Source: CAVSWT01 sp963731745 (GTDB lineage Bacteria > Bacteroidota > Ignavibacteria > Ignavibacteriales > Ignavibacteriaceae). From it: a stretch of DNA of 64,000 nt. Every line of letters begins with the position of its first letter. Positions within the stretch are counted from its first letter, which is position 1. The DNA lies in the NCBI GenBank assembly GCA_963731745.1, contig CAVSWT010000010.1, positions 310,001 to 374,000 on the forward strand, read 5' to 3'. The notes below the pieces were generated by a model. The model was given only the letters and a program-made list of their open reading frames with translations. It was not told the DNA's origin and searched no databases. A program made the position numbers and the translations under genes. Below, piece by piece: positions 34,784-44,751 of this stretch.

Positions 34784-36290
34784 ATTCTGTTCACTCATTT
34801 TCTTAATATTAATTATATCTGCCTTTACAAGTTTTCCTCAACAAACTAAAAATGTTAAAATAGCAAAGGATTCTGTTGGCAGTTATACTTATTACACAAT
34901 TCCGCAATTTTGGGGTAAAATGGAAGATGTTTTTCATGACCCAAATTTCAATAATGCTATATGGGGAGTAGAAATTCAATCGATCGAAACCGGAGAATAT
35001 TTTTATAAGCGAAATGAAAACAAACTTCTTATTCCTGCATCGGACATTAAACTATTTACCACTGCTGGCGCTTTAACTTTGTTAGGAAATGATTATAAAT
35101 TTTCCACTAATATTTTAATGCGCGGTAAAATTGACGGCTCAGTTTTGATGGGTGACTTAATTGTACAGGGTAGAGGTGATCCAACAATCTCCGGACGTTT
35201 TTATAATAATGATCAACTGGCAGTTTTTAAAAAATGGGCAGATTCATTATCTAACTTAGGCATCGATGAAATTGATGGAAATATTATCGGCGATGATAAT
35301 GAGTTTGACGATATTGGCTTAGGTGAAGGATGGCCGTGGGATCATGCGAGTTATTGGTTTTCTGCACCATCAGGAGCTATATCATTTAATGATAATACGG
35401 TCGATGTTATTGTTAACGCTAAAGGTAAAGAAGTTAATGCTTCGGTAAATACATTGCCGGCTACAAATTATATAGTGATCATTAATAATGTGAAGAAGGT
35501 CTCTAAGGATTCTGTTACGGATATAAATATTTTTAGACAATTGGGGACAAATATTGTAACTGTATTCGGAACAATAAAAGATCAGGATTCTGTTAAAACA
35601 TTTGTTACAGTAAATAATCCAACTCAGTATGCAATGGTTATCTTCAAACAAGTTCTTGAATCAAAAGGAATAAATGTGAAAGGATTTCCCTTAGATATTG
35701 ATGACCTTTCGAAAACATATAATGATTCTGATGCTCAAAAACTTTTCACGTATTTCTCTCCGCCATTGAAAGAAATAATTAAGGTAATAAATAAGAATAG
35801 TGAAAACTTTTTTGCTGAACAATTAATTAAAACCATCGGCCTTGAAGAGAATGGATTTGGATCTGTAAAAAATGGAGTAGAAGCTTTACGCTACGTCTTT
35901 TTGGATATGGGAATTGATCCCGATAATATGACTATGGTTGACGGCAGCGGCCTTTCAAGATTAAATTTAGTAACACCTAAGCAGCTGGTCAATCTATTAA
36001 ATTATATGTTCAAGAGTAAATACTTTGTGCCATTTTATAATTCATTGCCAATTGCCGGAGTTGATGGTACATTGGGAACAAGAATGAAAGGCACGAGGGC
36101 GGAAAATAATGTTAGGGCTAAAACAGGTTACCTGGAAAATGTCAGAAGCATGTCCGGCTATGTTTATACCGGTGACAATGAACCAATTGCGTATTCAATA
36201 ATTGTAAACAATTTTAATGTTCCAATAAAATTAACTGAAAATATTCAAGATTTAGTTTGCCTTCGCCTGGCAAATTTTAAAAGAAAATAA
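34773..36290 (+). CDS. dacB: D-alanyl-D-alanine carboxypeptidase/endopeptidase (PBP4 family)
   Basis: A 505-residue periplasmic peptidoglycan hydrolase of peptidase family S13. The signal peptide ends around FTSFPQQ. The three penicillin-binding motifs are visible: S90-D-I-K93 with the nucleophile serine, S343-E-N345 and K450-T-G452. The insert domain between the first two motifs, including DLIVQGRGDPTISGR, is typical of PBP4. It cleaves the terminal D-Ala and/or cross-bridges. The start overlaps rluB by 11 bases. Confidence 0.94.
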   Translation: MLHKFCSLIFLILIISAFTSFPQQTKNVKIAKDSVGSYTYYTIPQFWGKMEDVFHDPNFNNAIWGVEIQSIETGEYFYKRNENKLLIPASDIKLFTTAGALTLLGNDYKFSTNILMRGKIDGSVLMGDLIVQGRGDPTISGRFYNNDQLAVFKKWADSLSNLGIDEIDGNIIGDDNEFDDIGLGEGWPWDHASYWFSAPSGAISFNDNTVDVIVNAKGKEVNASVNTLPATNYIVIINNVKKVSKDSVTDINIFRQLGTNIVTVFGTIKDQDSVKTFVTVNNPTQYAMVIFKQVLESKGINVKGFPLDIDDLSKTYNDSDAQKLFTYFSPPLKEIIKVINKNSENFFAEQLIKTIGLEENGFGSVKNGVEALRYVFLDMGIDPDNMTMVDGSGLSRLNLVTPKQLVNLLNYMFKSKYFVPFYNSLPIAGVDGTLGTRMKGTRAENNVRAKTGYLENVRSMSGYVYTGDNEPIAYSIIVNNFNVPIKLTENIQDLVCLRLANFKRK

Positions 36291-36301
36291 ACGGAGGATA
36301 A

Positions 36302-37813
36302 GTGGATAACAATATTCAGCAGGATATAAATGTTTTGATTAAGAGAAGGCTTGAAGAGCTGCAAGAATTAAAATCAAAAGGATTTGAAACCTTCGGTTAT
36401 TCGTTTGATATCGATTCGAATTCAAAAGATATAAAAGATAATTTTATAGATGACGAAAAACGTGTAGTTAGAATTGCCGGAAGATTAATGACTATAAGAA
36501 AAATGGGAAAAGCTTCGTTTGCGAATATTTATGATGCTCAAGGTAAAATTCAAATTTACCTGCGTAAAGATGATATTGGTGAATCATATGACGCTTTTAA
36601 ACTTTTAGATATCGGAGATATTATCGGCGTTGAAGGCTATACTTTTAAAACAAAAACCGGCGAAATATCGGTTCATGTTACGAAAATGGAATTGCTTTCA
36701 AAATCTTTAAAGCCTCTTCCAATTGCCAAAGAAACTGTTGATGAAAAAGGAAATAAAATTATTCACGATCAATTTGCCGATAAAGAACTTCGGTATAGAC
36801 AGCGTTATTTAGATTTAATTGTTAATCCCGAAATCAAAGATGTGTTTATTAAAAGGAGTAAAATTATTTCAGCAATGCGAAGCTTTTTAGATTCTAATGA
36901 TTACTTAGAAGTGGAAACTCCGATTCTCCAACCGCTTTACGGAGGCGCCGCCGCACGCCCTTTTACAACACATCATAACACATTGGATACAACTTTGTAT
37001 TTAAGAATTGCCGATGAACTTTATCTAAAAAGATTGATCGTTGGGGGGTTTAATGGCGTATATGAAATTTCAAAAGATTTTAGAAATGAAGGAATGGATC
37101 GCACACATAATCCTGAATTTACCATGATGGAATTATACGTCGCTTACAAGGATTACAACTGGATGATGAATTTTGTTGAGAAAATGATTCAATCTATTTG
37201 TGAAAAAGTTTTTGGTACATTGGATTTTGAATACGAAGGAAATAAAATTAATTTTTCTTCTCCATGGAAAAGGATTTCTATGATTGAGGAGATAAAATCA
37301 AAAACTGACATTGATGTTTTATCTGCAGATATTGACCAATTAAAAAACGCAGCAAAAAAATTGGGAGTGGATATTGAGAAGAACGAAACCAAGGCTCAAT
37401 TGATTGATGAAATATTTAGTGAAGCAGTTCAGCCAGAATTAATTCAACCAAGCTTTATAGTAGATTATCCAGTTGAAATTTCTCCGCTTGCCAAAAAACA
37501 TAGAAGTAAGAATGGTTTAGTTGAAAGATTCGAAGGTTATGTTGCCGGCCGTGAATTATGTAATGCATTTAGTGAATTGAACGATCCAATTGATCAAAGA
37601 GAAAGATTTGAAAGTCAGGTAAAAATGAAAGAGGCGGGCGATGAAGAAGCGCATCAGATAGACGAAGATTTTATTCGTGCTTTGGAATATGGAATGCCTC
37701 CCACTGCCGGAATAGGAATTGGCATTGATAGATTGGTTATGCTGCTCACAAATCAATCGTCCATACGCGATGTCATATTCTTTCCTCAAATGAAGCCGGA
37801 AGTTAAAAATTAA
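36302..37813 (+). CDS. lysS: Lysyl-tRNA synthetase, class II
   Basis: A 503-residue class II synthetase. The N-terminal OB-fold anticodon domain (VVRIAGRLMTIRKMGKASF) precedes the catalytic core: motif 1 around FLDSNDYLEVETPILQP, motif 2 FRNEGMDRTHNPEFTMMELY, and motif 3 GIGIGIDRLVMLL. The GTG start at 36302 has a strong GGAGG 5 bases upstream. It is the last gene of the trpS-lysS run; no clear terminator hairpin follows in the 144-base gap. Confidence 0.96.
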   Translation: MDNNIQQDINVLIKRRLEELQELKSKGFETFGYSFDIDSNSKDIKDNFIDDEKRVVRIAGRLMTIRKMGKASFANIYDAQGKIQIYLRKDDIGESYDAFKLLDIGDIIGVEGYTFKTKTGEISVHVTKMELLSKSLKPLPIAKETVDEKGNKIIHDQFADKELRYRQRYLDLIVNPEIKDVFIKRSKIISAMRSFLDSNDYLEVETPILQPLYGGAAARPFTTHHNTLDTTLYLRIADELYLKRLIVGGFNGVYEISKDFRNEGMDRTHNPEFTMMELYVAYKDYNWMMNFVEKMIQSICEKVFGTLDFEYEGNKINFSSPWKRISMIEEIKSKTDIDVLSADIDQLKNAAKKLGVDIEKNETKAQLIDEIFSEAVQPELIQPSFIVDYPVEISPLAKKHRSKNGLVERFEGYVAGRELCNAFSELNDPIDQRERFESQVKMKEAGDEEAHQIDEDFIRALEYGMPPTAGIGIGIDRLVMLLTNQSSIRDVIFFPQMKPEVKN

Positions 37814-37957
37814 TAAAAATTTGAAATAACATTTATTGATTGTGATTATTAATATTCTGTTCGTAATTATTAAATTGATTTATTTTCTACCCTTAATTGT
37901 TGCTTTGGTATATTCCAAAAATGATTTTCGTTTGTCACTCTGCTTGAAGGAAAGAAT

Positions 37958-38686
37958 TTGAAATACAGTATTATTATTCCAGTTCTAAATGAAGAAAAAT
38001 TACTCCCGAATTTACTTCATCAGCTAAGTGATCAGAAATTGAGGAATGAGAATGATTATGAGATAATCATTTCTGATGGCGGTAGTAAAGACTGCACTAT
38101 TAAAATTGCCATGGAATTTGCTGATATTGTAAAGGTTCACTCTTCTAATCTTCAACAAAACATTGCTGAAGGAAGAAATGTTGGGGCAAAGTATGCAAAC
38201 GGCGAAATATTTATTTTTCTTAATGGAGATATTTTATTAAGAGATCCATTTAAATTTTTCAATTTCATAAATCAAAAATTTATTAATAGTGACTACATAG
38301 CCATGACATGTTTTGTTAAAATATTTCCTGAAGAAGAAAAAATATCAGATAGAATATTTCACAGTATCTATAATTCTTATTTCTGGACTCTAAATTATTT
38401 GGGAGTTGGAATGGGTAGGGGAGAGTGTCAAATTATAAAAAGAGAAATTTTTGAGAAGCTGGAAGGCTTTAATCAAGATTTGGCTGCCGGGGAAGATTTT
38501 GATCTATTTAAGAGAATTAGAAAGCATGGCAAAATATTATATACAAATAAAATTAATGTTTACGAATCGCCAAGAAGATTTAGAAAATTTGGCTATATGA
38601 ATGTAACCTGGTCCTGGATTAAAAACAGCATTTCGGTTATCGTAAAAAATAAATCTATATCTAAAGTTTGGGAACAGGTTAGGTAA
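37958..38686 (+). CDS. Glycosyltransferase family 2 protein
   Basis: A 242-residue GT-A fold transferase. The N-terminus YSIIIPVLNEEKLLPNLLHQ, the DGGSKDCT box, FLNGDILL (DXD-like metal site) and GEDFDLFKRIRKHG are GT2 signatures. A C-terminal hydrophobic stretch (TWSWIKNSISVIV) may contact the membrane. A TTG start at 37958 follows GAAGGAAAG. The donor and acceptor are unknown. The following Wzi-like gene starts immediately after the stop codon, which suggests a shared role in surface polysaccharide. Confidence 0.88.
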   Translation: MKYSIIIPVLNEEKLLPNLLHQLSDQKLRNENDYEIIISDGGSKDCTIKIAMEFADIVKVHSSNLQQNIAEGRNVGAKYANGEIFIFLNGDILLRDPFKFFNFINQKFINSDYIAMTCFVKIFPEEEKISDRIFHSIYNSYFWTLNYLGVGMGRGECQIIKREIFEKLEGFNQDLAAGEDFDLFKRIRKHGKILYTNKINVYESPRRFRKFGYMNVTWSWIKNSISVIVKNKSISKVWEQVR

Positions 38687-40324
38687 GTGAAAAAAATATT
38701 ATTCTTTATATTGTTTTTAACTTCTTTCGTTTTTTCCCAAACAGAATACGTTGATGCTGATAATCCCGTTTATACATTTTTAGAAAGAATGGAAACACAG
38801 CATGTAATTGATAATTATAATTCATTTGAAATTCCAAAAACACGAAAAGTAATTTCAGATTATTTAAAGCAAGCAATTCAAAACAACGATAAACTGGATA
38901 ATGCCGACAAAAAATATTTAGAAGATTTAAAAATTGAATTCGAATTTGAATTATTTGGGACGACTCTCAATTCAGAGTCAATTTTTGGAAGCAGTGATTA
39001 CAATCTTCTTAATCAAAAAGAAAAATACTTATACTATAATGTTAATCCTGGTAAAGCGAATATATTTATAAATCTTTTAGGAGAAGGTGAATACGTTAAT
39101 AGAAATTTTAGTGATTCCTCTTCAAGAGGTACTTTAGTGGGTGTAATCGGCGGAGATATTAGAGGAACATTTTTAGATAAGTTTGGCTTTTTAATTCACG
39201 GTACAAATGGACTTGTATTTGGCAATCGTACTGCTGCTCGTGCCAGGGAAGATATAAAATATAACTATAAATTTAATTCAGGAAATATAAATTCTTTTTT
39301 TGATGAAACTGCCGGTTATTTAACTGCGGATTTTAATGAAGTTAAATTTAAAATCGGCAGAGACAGAATGAATATTGGATATGGAGTTACAAAATCCATT
39401 TTAGCCAGCAACTCACCTTTATTTGATTATCTATCATTCAAAATCAATTATGATTTTTTTAGTTTTTCATATTTCCATGGTAAACTTTTAGGCCCTTTAT
39501 CTTATGATAAAGACACGATAACTGGGGGTTCAGCGCGAATCGAAGAAAAGTATATTGGATATCATCGAATTGGTTTTAATTTTTCACGCGATGTCGATTT
39601 TGGAGTTGGTGAATTAATTGTTTACGGTGATCGGCCAATCGATCTTTCATATTTGAATCCCTTTAGTTTTTATAAATCAATTGAACATGCAAATCAAGAT
39701 CGCGATAATTCAATGTTATTTGTTGATTTCAACAATAACTCAATCAAAGGCTTAAAGCTTTTTACGACATTTCTCATCGATGATATGCAATTCAATCAGA
39801 TTGGAGAAGGCTGGTGGGGAAATGAAACGATGTTTAATGCGGGTGTATATTCTACGAATTTATATAAGATAATTCCTTTGGATGTTCACCTGGAATATTT
39901 AAGAATAGAACCTTATACATTTAGTCATCGTCTTATAAGAAATGCATTTACAAATTTTGGTTACAATCTTGGCCCTGATATTCAGCCAAATACTGGATTG
40001 TTTTTTAGTCAAATAAATTATAGGTTTAATAACAGATTAAGCTTAACCGCCGGATTTTCATATTCAGAACATGGCGCAAACCCGGTTATGAATGATGGTA
40101 CGATTAGAAATGTTGGCGGTGATATTTTGCTTGGACACAGATTATTCGATTCAGAAAGAGTAACTTTTTTGGATGGTGATTTACAATATTCTAGAAATTA
40201 TTCTTTTTCATTATTATATGAACCAATCAATCAGATAAAATTTTTATTCACGATTAACGTAATGAACAAAAGTTATGAAAGCAGTGAGACAACTTCCTTT
40301 TTGGATTTATTAGTAAAGCTTTAA
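38687..40324 (+). CDS. Wzi-like capsule assembly outer-membrane protein
   Basis: A 545-residue protein with signal peptide (ILFFILFLTSFVFSQ) and, after an N-terminal helical bundle (YTFLERMETQHVIDNYNS...), a predicted beta-barrel ending in an aromatic-rich strand. The phrase VKFKIGRDRMNIGYG and the DLSYLNPFSFYKSIEH segment are typical of Wzi-family proteins of Bacteroidota. E. coli Wzi anchors capsule at the surface; homologues here are less well understood. The GTG start abuts the GT2 stop with no gap. Confidence 0.78.
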   Translation: MKKILFFILFLTSFVFSQTEYVDADNPVYTFLERMETQHVIDNYNSFEIPKTRKVISDYLKQAIQNNDKLDNADKKYLEDLKIEFEFELFGTTLNSESIFGSSDYNLLNQKEKYLYYNVNPGKANIFINLLGEGEYVNRNFSDSSSRGTLVGVIGGDIRGTFLDKFGFLIHGTNGLVFGNRTAARAREDIKYNYKFNSGNINSFFDETAGYLTADFNEVKFKIGRDRMNIGYGVTKSILASNSPLFDYLSFKINYDFFSFSYFHGKLLGPLSYDKDTITGGSARIEEKYIGYHRIGFNFSRDVDFGVGELIVYGDRPIDLSYLNPFSFYKSIEHANQDRDNSMLFVDFNNNSIKGLKLFTTFLIDDMQFNQIGEGWWGNETMFNAGVYSTNLYKIIPLDVHLEYLRIEPYTFSHRLIRNAFTNFGYNLGPDIQPNTGLFFSQINYRFNNRLSLTAGFSYSEHGANPVMNDGTIRNVGGDILLGHRLFDSERVTFLDGDLQYSRNYSFSLLYEPINQIKFLFTINVMNKSYESSETTSFLDLLVKL

Positions 40325-40341
40325 GTAAACCGGAGAGATAA

Positions 40342-41958
40342 ATGAATTTTAAAAACTTAAAAATTCCAGTTGGTGTTATAATTTTAACTTTAGGAATTGT
40401 ACTTGGAACTCAAATCCAAAAAGTATTTTCCGACGATAACCTTCGAAATAATATCATCAAATTTAATGATGTTCTTACATACACAGAAAAATATTACGTA
40501 GAAAATGTTGATACGCAAAAATTAGTTGAAGCCGCAATTAATGGTATGCTGGGTAAATTGGATCCGCATTCAGTTTACATTCCTGCAAAACAAATGGAAT
40601 CCGTGGAAGAATCATTTAGAGGTGACTTCGAAGGAATTGGAATAGAATTTCAAATTGTCAATGATACTTTAACAGTAGTTTCTCCAATATCAGGCGGCCC
40701 AAGTGAAGCTTTAGGAATATTGCCGGGAGATAGAATTATTAAAATTGATAACGAAAGTGCAGTTGGAATTACAAACGACGACGTAAGAAACAAGCTGCGG
40801 GGTAAAGCCGGAACAACCGTAAATGTTACAATTGCTAGACATGGCATAAAAGATACTCTTAACTATGAAATAACAAGAGATAAAATTCCATTATATTCCG
40901 TTGATACCCATTTCATGCTGGACAATAAAATTGGTTATGTTAGTGTTTCAAGGTTTGCAGAAACAACTTATGATGAATTAGTCAATGCTTTGAATGATCT
41001 AAAAAATCAAGGCATGAAAGAATTAATTTTAGATCTAAGAGGAAACCCCGGCGGCTATTTAAATCAAGCTGTTAAGATAGCTGATTTGTTTATTGCCGGT
41101 AAAAAGAAAATTGTTTATACCAAAGGCCGAAGAGCAGAATTTGACGAAGACTATTTTTCTTCCGATTCTTCACCGTTTGAAAAAACTCCATTGATTGTTT
41201 TAGTAAATAAAGGCAGTGCATCCGCAAGTGAAATTGTATCCGGAGCTATTCAAGATTGGGATCGAGGCTTAATTGTTGGCGAAACAACATTTGGTAAAGG
41301 CTTAGTACAAAGACAATTTGATTTACCAGATAATTCTGCAGTTAGACTTACAATTTCACGCTACTACACGCCATCCGGACGTTTAATTCAGCGCGACTAT
41401 AAGCATCTGAAAAATTCTGAAGAATACTATGCTGAAGTGGGTGAACGTAAAGACACTACCGAAATGGATAACCTTGAGCATACTGCTGAAAAAGACACAA
41501 CAAAACCTGAATTTAAAACAAACGCGGGGCGTATTGTTTACGGCGGCGGCGGAATTACTCCTGATTATTTTATTCCTTCAGAAGAAATAACGGATTACAC
41601 TACTGATTTACTTAAGAATAATGTATTCTACCAGTTTATACTTACATACATTGATCGAAATGAACAGCAGATTAAATCTAAATTTGGAGATAACTTAAAT
41701 AAATTCAGAAATGATTTTTATTTTAGTGATGATGATCTGAACCAATTCACAAAATTTGCTTCAAAAAAAGGAGTTAAATTTGTTGAGAAGGATTTTAATA
41801 AAGATAAGCTTTATATTTCAACTAGATTGAAAGCACAGCTTGCACGAAATTATTGGAAAAATGAAGGCTGGTATTCTGTTTTAATAAAGATCGATAAGCA
41901 AGTTGAAAAGGCTTCCGAACTTTTTGATGAAGCAAAAGATCTGGCAAATCTTAAATGA
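40342..41958 (+). CDS. ctpA: Carboxy-terminal processing protease (S41 family, PDZ)
   Basis: A 538-residue exported serine protease with an N-terminal signal anchor (VGVIILTLGIVLGTQI). The order is a helical cap (DVLTYTEKYYVENVDTQKLV), a PDZ domain (about 85-180, VVSPISGGPSEALGILPGDR), and the S41 core. The Ser/Lys dyad is S294 in GSASASE and K319 in FGKGLVQ; the 25-residue spacing is as in known CTPs. The C-terminal extension after ITPDYFIP is typical of the Bacteroidota branch. It likely trims or degrades envelope proteins. The stop overlaps the next ATG. Confidence 0.94.
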   Translation: MNFKNLKIPVGVIILTLGIVLGTQIQKVFSDDNLRNNIIKFNDVLTYTEKYYVENVDTQKLVEAAINGMLGKLDPHSVYIPAKQMESVEESFRGDFEGIGIEFQIVNDTLTVVSPISGGPSEALGILPGDRIIKIDNESAVGITNDDVRNKLRGKAGTTVNVTIARHGIKDTLNYEITRDKIPLYSVDTHFMLDNKIGYVSVSRFAETTYDELVNALNDLKNQGMKELILDLRGNPGGYLNQAVKIADLFIAGKKKIVYTKGRRAEFDEDYFSSDSSPFEKTPLIVLVNKGSASASEIVSGAIQDWDRGLIVGETTFGKGLVQRQFDLPDNSAVRLTISRYYTPSGRLIQRDYKHLKNSEEYYAEVGERKDTTEMDNLEHTAEKDTTKPEFKTNAGRIVYGGGGITPDYFIPSEEITDYTTDLLKNNVFYQFILTYIDRNEQQIKSKFGDNLNKFRNDFYFSDDDLNQFTKFASKKGVKFVEKDFNKDKLYISTRLKAQLARNYWKNEGWYSVLIKIDKQVEKASELFDEAKDLANLK

Positions 41959-42779
41959 AACAATTCAGGCATTTATTAATTATTGTAATTATTTTCTTGT
42001 ATTATTTTAGTTCAACATTTGCCTTAAATAATAAAAATGCTATCGATACTTTCTCAGTTCATAAAAACCTTCAAGTCGGTGAAGAGTTAACTTATGTTGT
42101 AAAATATTCTTTAATTAGACTAGGTGAAGTAAGATTAAAGATTATCAGCAAAGAAACTGATAAAGGGAAAACAATTTATAGAGCGATGGCTTTCATTGAT
42201 TCATATTCAGGCGTTCCTTTTGTTAATCTTCATCAAATTTACGAAACAAAAATCAATGATGATTCGGCTTCGATATTTTTCCGCGGGTTGGTAAAAGGAG
42301 AGAAGTATACAACTTTTACAGATTATATCTTTGATTACCACAAATCAAAAATATTTATCAAAAAAGGAAAAGTTTATCCGCATCAATTATGGCTTGATAC
42401 TACTATAACTGCGAAGAAGAAATACCAGGATGGTTTGTCTATTTTTTATTATGCTAGATTGAATACCGGTGAAATCAAAAAACAAGATATTCCTTGTTTT
42501 GTTAACGAAGACAAAGTTTATACAAAAATTAATTATTATAATAAGGTGTCTGATGTTTCCATTGATGCAGTTGATTATGATATAGCTTGTGTCAGGATTG
42601 ATGGTTATACTGATTTTGTTAGTGTGTTCGGATTAACTGGTTATTTTGAAGGCTGGTTTACCAATGATCAAGCAGCTGTACCGGTCGTGGCCAAAATGAA
42701 AGTTATTATTGGAAATATCACATTAGAATTAATTGATTGGAAGAGAGAAGGATGGACGCCTCCAAAGTACAAACTCTAA
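41955..42779 (+). CDS. DUF3108 domain-containing exported protein
   Basis: A 274-residue protein with a signal peptide (IIVIIFLYYFSSTFA) and the DUF3108 pattern: LQVGEELTYVVKYSLIRLGEVRLK near the start, YRAMAFIDSYSGVPF, and a final EGWFTNDQAAVPVVAKMKVIIGNITLELIDWK. The fold is a beta-sheet taco related to lipocalin-like or LolA-type lipid binders, but no activity is established. It is coupled by ATGA overlap to the S41 protease and overlaps the carbonic anhydrase frame at its 3' end. Confidence 0.85.
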   Translation: MKQFRHLLIIVIIFLYYFSSTFALNNKNAIDTFSVHKNLQVGEELTYVVKYSLIRLGEVRLKIISKETDKGKTIYRAMAFIDSYSGVPFVNLHQIYETKINDDSASIFFRGLVKGEKYTTFTDYIFDYHKSKIFIKKGKVYPHQLWLDTTITAKKKYQDGLSIFYYARLNTGEIKKQDIPCFVNEDKVYTKINYYNKVSDVSIDAVDYDIACVRIDGYTDFVSVFGLTGYFEGWFTNDQAAVPVVAKMKVIIGNITLELIDWKREGWTPPKYKL

Positions 42780-43318
42780 ATGATGAAAGAAAATTATTTC
42801 CCTATCTAGAATATTTTCCAAAAATTCATGATACTGTTTTTCTAGCTTCTGGGGCAAAAATAATTGGCAACGTTGAGATAGGTGAATTTTCAAGTGTATG
42901 GTATAACTGTGTTATCAGAGGGGATGTTCATTATATTAAAATAGGCAGTATGACAAACATTCAGGATTGTTCAATGCTGCATGTAACAAATGGTAGATTC
43001 CCTTTAAATATTGGAAACAAAGTTACAATCGGTCATTCGGTCACTCTTCACGGATGTACGCTTGAAGATTTATGTTTAATTGGTATGGGCGCAATTGTTT
43101 TGGATGGAGCGATTGTTCAACAAAAGTCACTGGTTGCCGCTGGAACTGTTATTAAACCAAATTTTATTGTTCCAACTGGAAAGCTCGTGGCTGGAGTTCC
43201 GGGTAAAGTAATAAGAGACTTAACTGAGTTAGAAATGAATGATTTTGAACAATCAGCGGAACGTTATAAAAAATATACCAAGATTACAGTTGATTCTTTA
43301 AATAAAATGAATTTGTAA
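42752..43318 (+). CDS. Gamma-class carbonic anhydrase-like protein
   Basis: A left-handed beta-helix protein of 188 residues with hexapeptide repeats (ASGAKIIGNVEIGEFSSVWYN, then VIRGDVHYIKIG). The metal-binding histidines occur in IQDCSMLHV and IGHSVTLHGC. Members hydrate CO2 or act as bacterial YrdA/PaaY-type proteins of uncertain activity. The ATG at 42752 is preferred (GAGAAGG just upstream); a TTG at 42737 would add five residues. It overlaps the DUF3108 gene by 28 bases. Confidence 0.9.
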   Translation: MDASKVQTLNDERKLFPYLEYFPKIHDTVFLASGAKIIGNVEIGEFSSVWYNCVIRGDVHYIKIGSMTNIQDCSMLHVTNGRFPLNIGNKVTIGHSVTLHGCTLEDLCLIGMGAIVLDGAIVQQKSLVAAGTVIKPNFIVPTGKLVAGVPGKVIRDLTELEMNDFEQSAERYKKYTKITVDSLNKMNL

Positions 43319-43334
43319 AAGTAATAAACATCAC

Positions 43335-43781
43335 GTGGTTAAAAACTTATCCGTTAATAATTCGTCTAAAGATAAAATTGATAAATTTTTAATTCATAAG
43401 CTCGTTCATCAATTAAGTATAAAATTTGATTTAACTATAAATTCGCTGACAATTAATTTCGTAACTAAAGAAGAGATAAAAAAAATAAATATTGAATATT
43501 TGAATCATAACTATTCAACGGACATCATTACTTTTAATTATGACGGGAATAATAAATTAATTGATGGTGAAATTTTTATTTCCACAATTGATGCAAAAGA
43601 GAACTCAAAAAAATATAAGGCTACCTTTAATGAAGAAATTTTAAGGCTGATTATTCACGGAATTCTTCATTTGTTGGGTTATGATGATAAAACTTTAGCA
43701 CAAAAAAAAATTATGAAAAAAAACGAAAATAAATTGCTAAAGAATTTTAAATTCCTTTTATTGAGTTCAGAAAAAAATTAG
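43335..43781 (+). CDS. ybeY: rRNA maturation RNase YbeY
   Basis: A 148-residue metal-dependent single-strand endoribonuclease for 16S rRNA 3'-end processing and ribosome quality control. The signature segment is HGILHLLGYDD at 108-118. H108 and H112 are the first two zinc ligands; the third ligand, usually His in HGxLHLxGYDH, is Asp118 here. As I recall, Bacteroidota YbeY proteins often have an acidic residue at this place, so the enzyme is probably active. A GTG start at 43335 has no clear ribosome site. Confidence 0.92.
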   Translation: MVKNLSVNNSSKDKIDKFLIHKLVHQLSIKFDLTINSLTINFVTKEEIKKINIEYLNHNYSTDIITFNYDGNNKLIDGEIFISTIDAKENSKKYKATFNEEILRLIIHGILHLLGYDDKTLAQKKIMKKNENKLLKNFKFLLLSSEKN

Positions 43782-43853
43782 TTACTGTTTTTTGTATTTG
43801 ACTAAAAATTTGCTTATATCAGTAAGAAAGCAAAGAATTTTGAAACGAAAAAT

Positions 43854-44735
43854 ATGCTGATTCATCAGGCGGCTAATCAATACCTTGCAAATTTAAAAAA
43901 CATTAAAAGATATTCTGTTAATACTTTAAAATCTTACAAAAAAGATCTGGAGAATTTTTCAGAATACTGCGCAGATTATTCTAAAGAAAATCTTGATTCT
44001 GTAACTGAAAAATTTATAAAATCATACTTAATGGTATTGAATGAAAAAGGTATTCAAAAAAAATCAATTTCACGAAACTTAGCTTCGATAAGAGGATTAT
44101 TCAAGTATTCCTTTCAACACGGTCTGGTGAATGCAAACCCGGCGGGAAATATTACAAATCCAAAATCTCAAAGAAAACTTCCGGAAATTACAACAACCGA
44201 TTCGATATTAAGTATTTATAATTTAGCTGAAGAGGGGGATGAGGATTCAAAATTAGTTAAAATTATATTTGAATTATTATACGGCTGCGCTCTCAGAGTA
44301 TCTGAACTTTGTGATTTAAATAACTCCGATTTGGATTTGCAATCAAAAACAGTTAGAGTATTTGGGAAAGGTAGTAAAGTTAGAATTGTCCCCGTAGGTG
44401 AAAAATCAATTCCGATTATTAAAGAATATTTGGATTTAAAAAATGATAATAATCCTAATTCACCTTTGATAATTACAAAGACTCATATTAGAATTTATCC
44501 AAGGTATGTACATCGTATAGTAAATAAATATCTTTCAAAAGTAAGCGATATCAAAAAGAAAAGCCCGCATGTGCTTCGCCACAGCGCCGCCACACACATG
44601 CTTGATAACGGCGCAGATTTAAGAGCAGTAAAGGAGATACTAGGACATGAAAATTTATCTACAACTCAAATATATACTCATGTAAGTATTGAACGGTTGA
44701 AATCTACTTACAAGAAGTCTCATCCTAAATCTTAA
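43854..44735 (+). CDS. Tyrosine recombinase, XerC/XerD family
   Basis: A 293-residue site-specific recombinase that resolves chromosome dimers. The N-terminal SAM-like core-binding domain (YLANLKNIKRYSVNTLKSYKKDLENF) precedes the catalytic domain: Arg in LLYGCALRVSELCDL, Lys in VFGKGSKVRIVP, HVLRHSAATHML (His-x-x-Arg), and GHENLSTTQIYTHV with the nucleophile tyrosine. No phage or integron context is present, so it is more likely a housekeeping Xer than an integrase. The hpf and hprK genes follow closely. Confidence 0.93.
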   Translation: MLIHQAANQYLANLKNIKRYSVNTLKSYKKDLENFSEYCADYSKENLDSVTEKFIKSYLMVLNEKGIQKKSISRNLASIRGLFKYSFQHGLVNANPAGNITNPKSQRKLPEITTTDSILSIYNLAEEGDEDSKLVKIIFELLYGCALRVSELCDLNNSDLDLQSKTVRVFGKGSKVRIVPVGEKSIPIIKEYLDLKNDNNPNSPLIITKTHIRIYPRYVHRIVNKYLSKVSDIKKKSPHVLRHSAATHMLDNGADLRAVKEILGHENLSTTQIYTHVSIERLKSTYKKSHPKS

Positions 44736-44751
44736 ACAAATGGAGGCAGTA

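Noticed and set aside
43854..44735. Tyrosine recombinase as a sign of an integrated element
   Set aside because: It sits among housekeeping genes with no attachment-site repeats, tRNA junction, phage genes or shift in base composition.
44740..44751. Upstream ATG for hpf
   Set aside because: The GGAGG ribosome site for the real start at 44752 lies within this extension.
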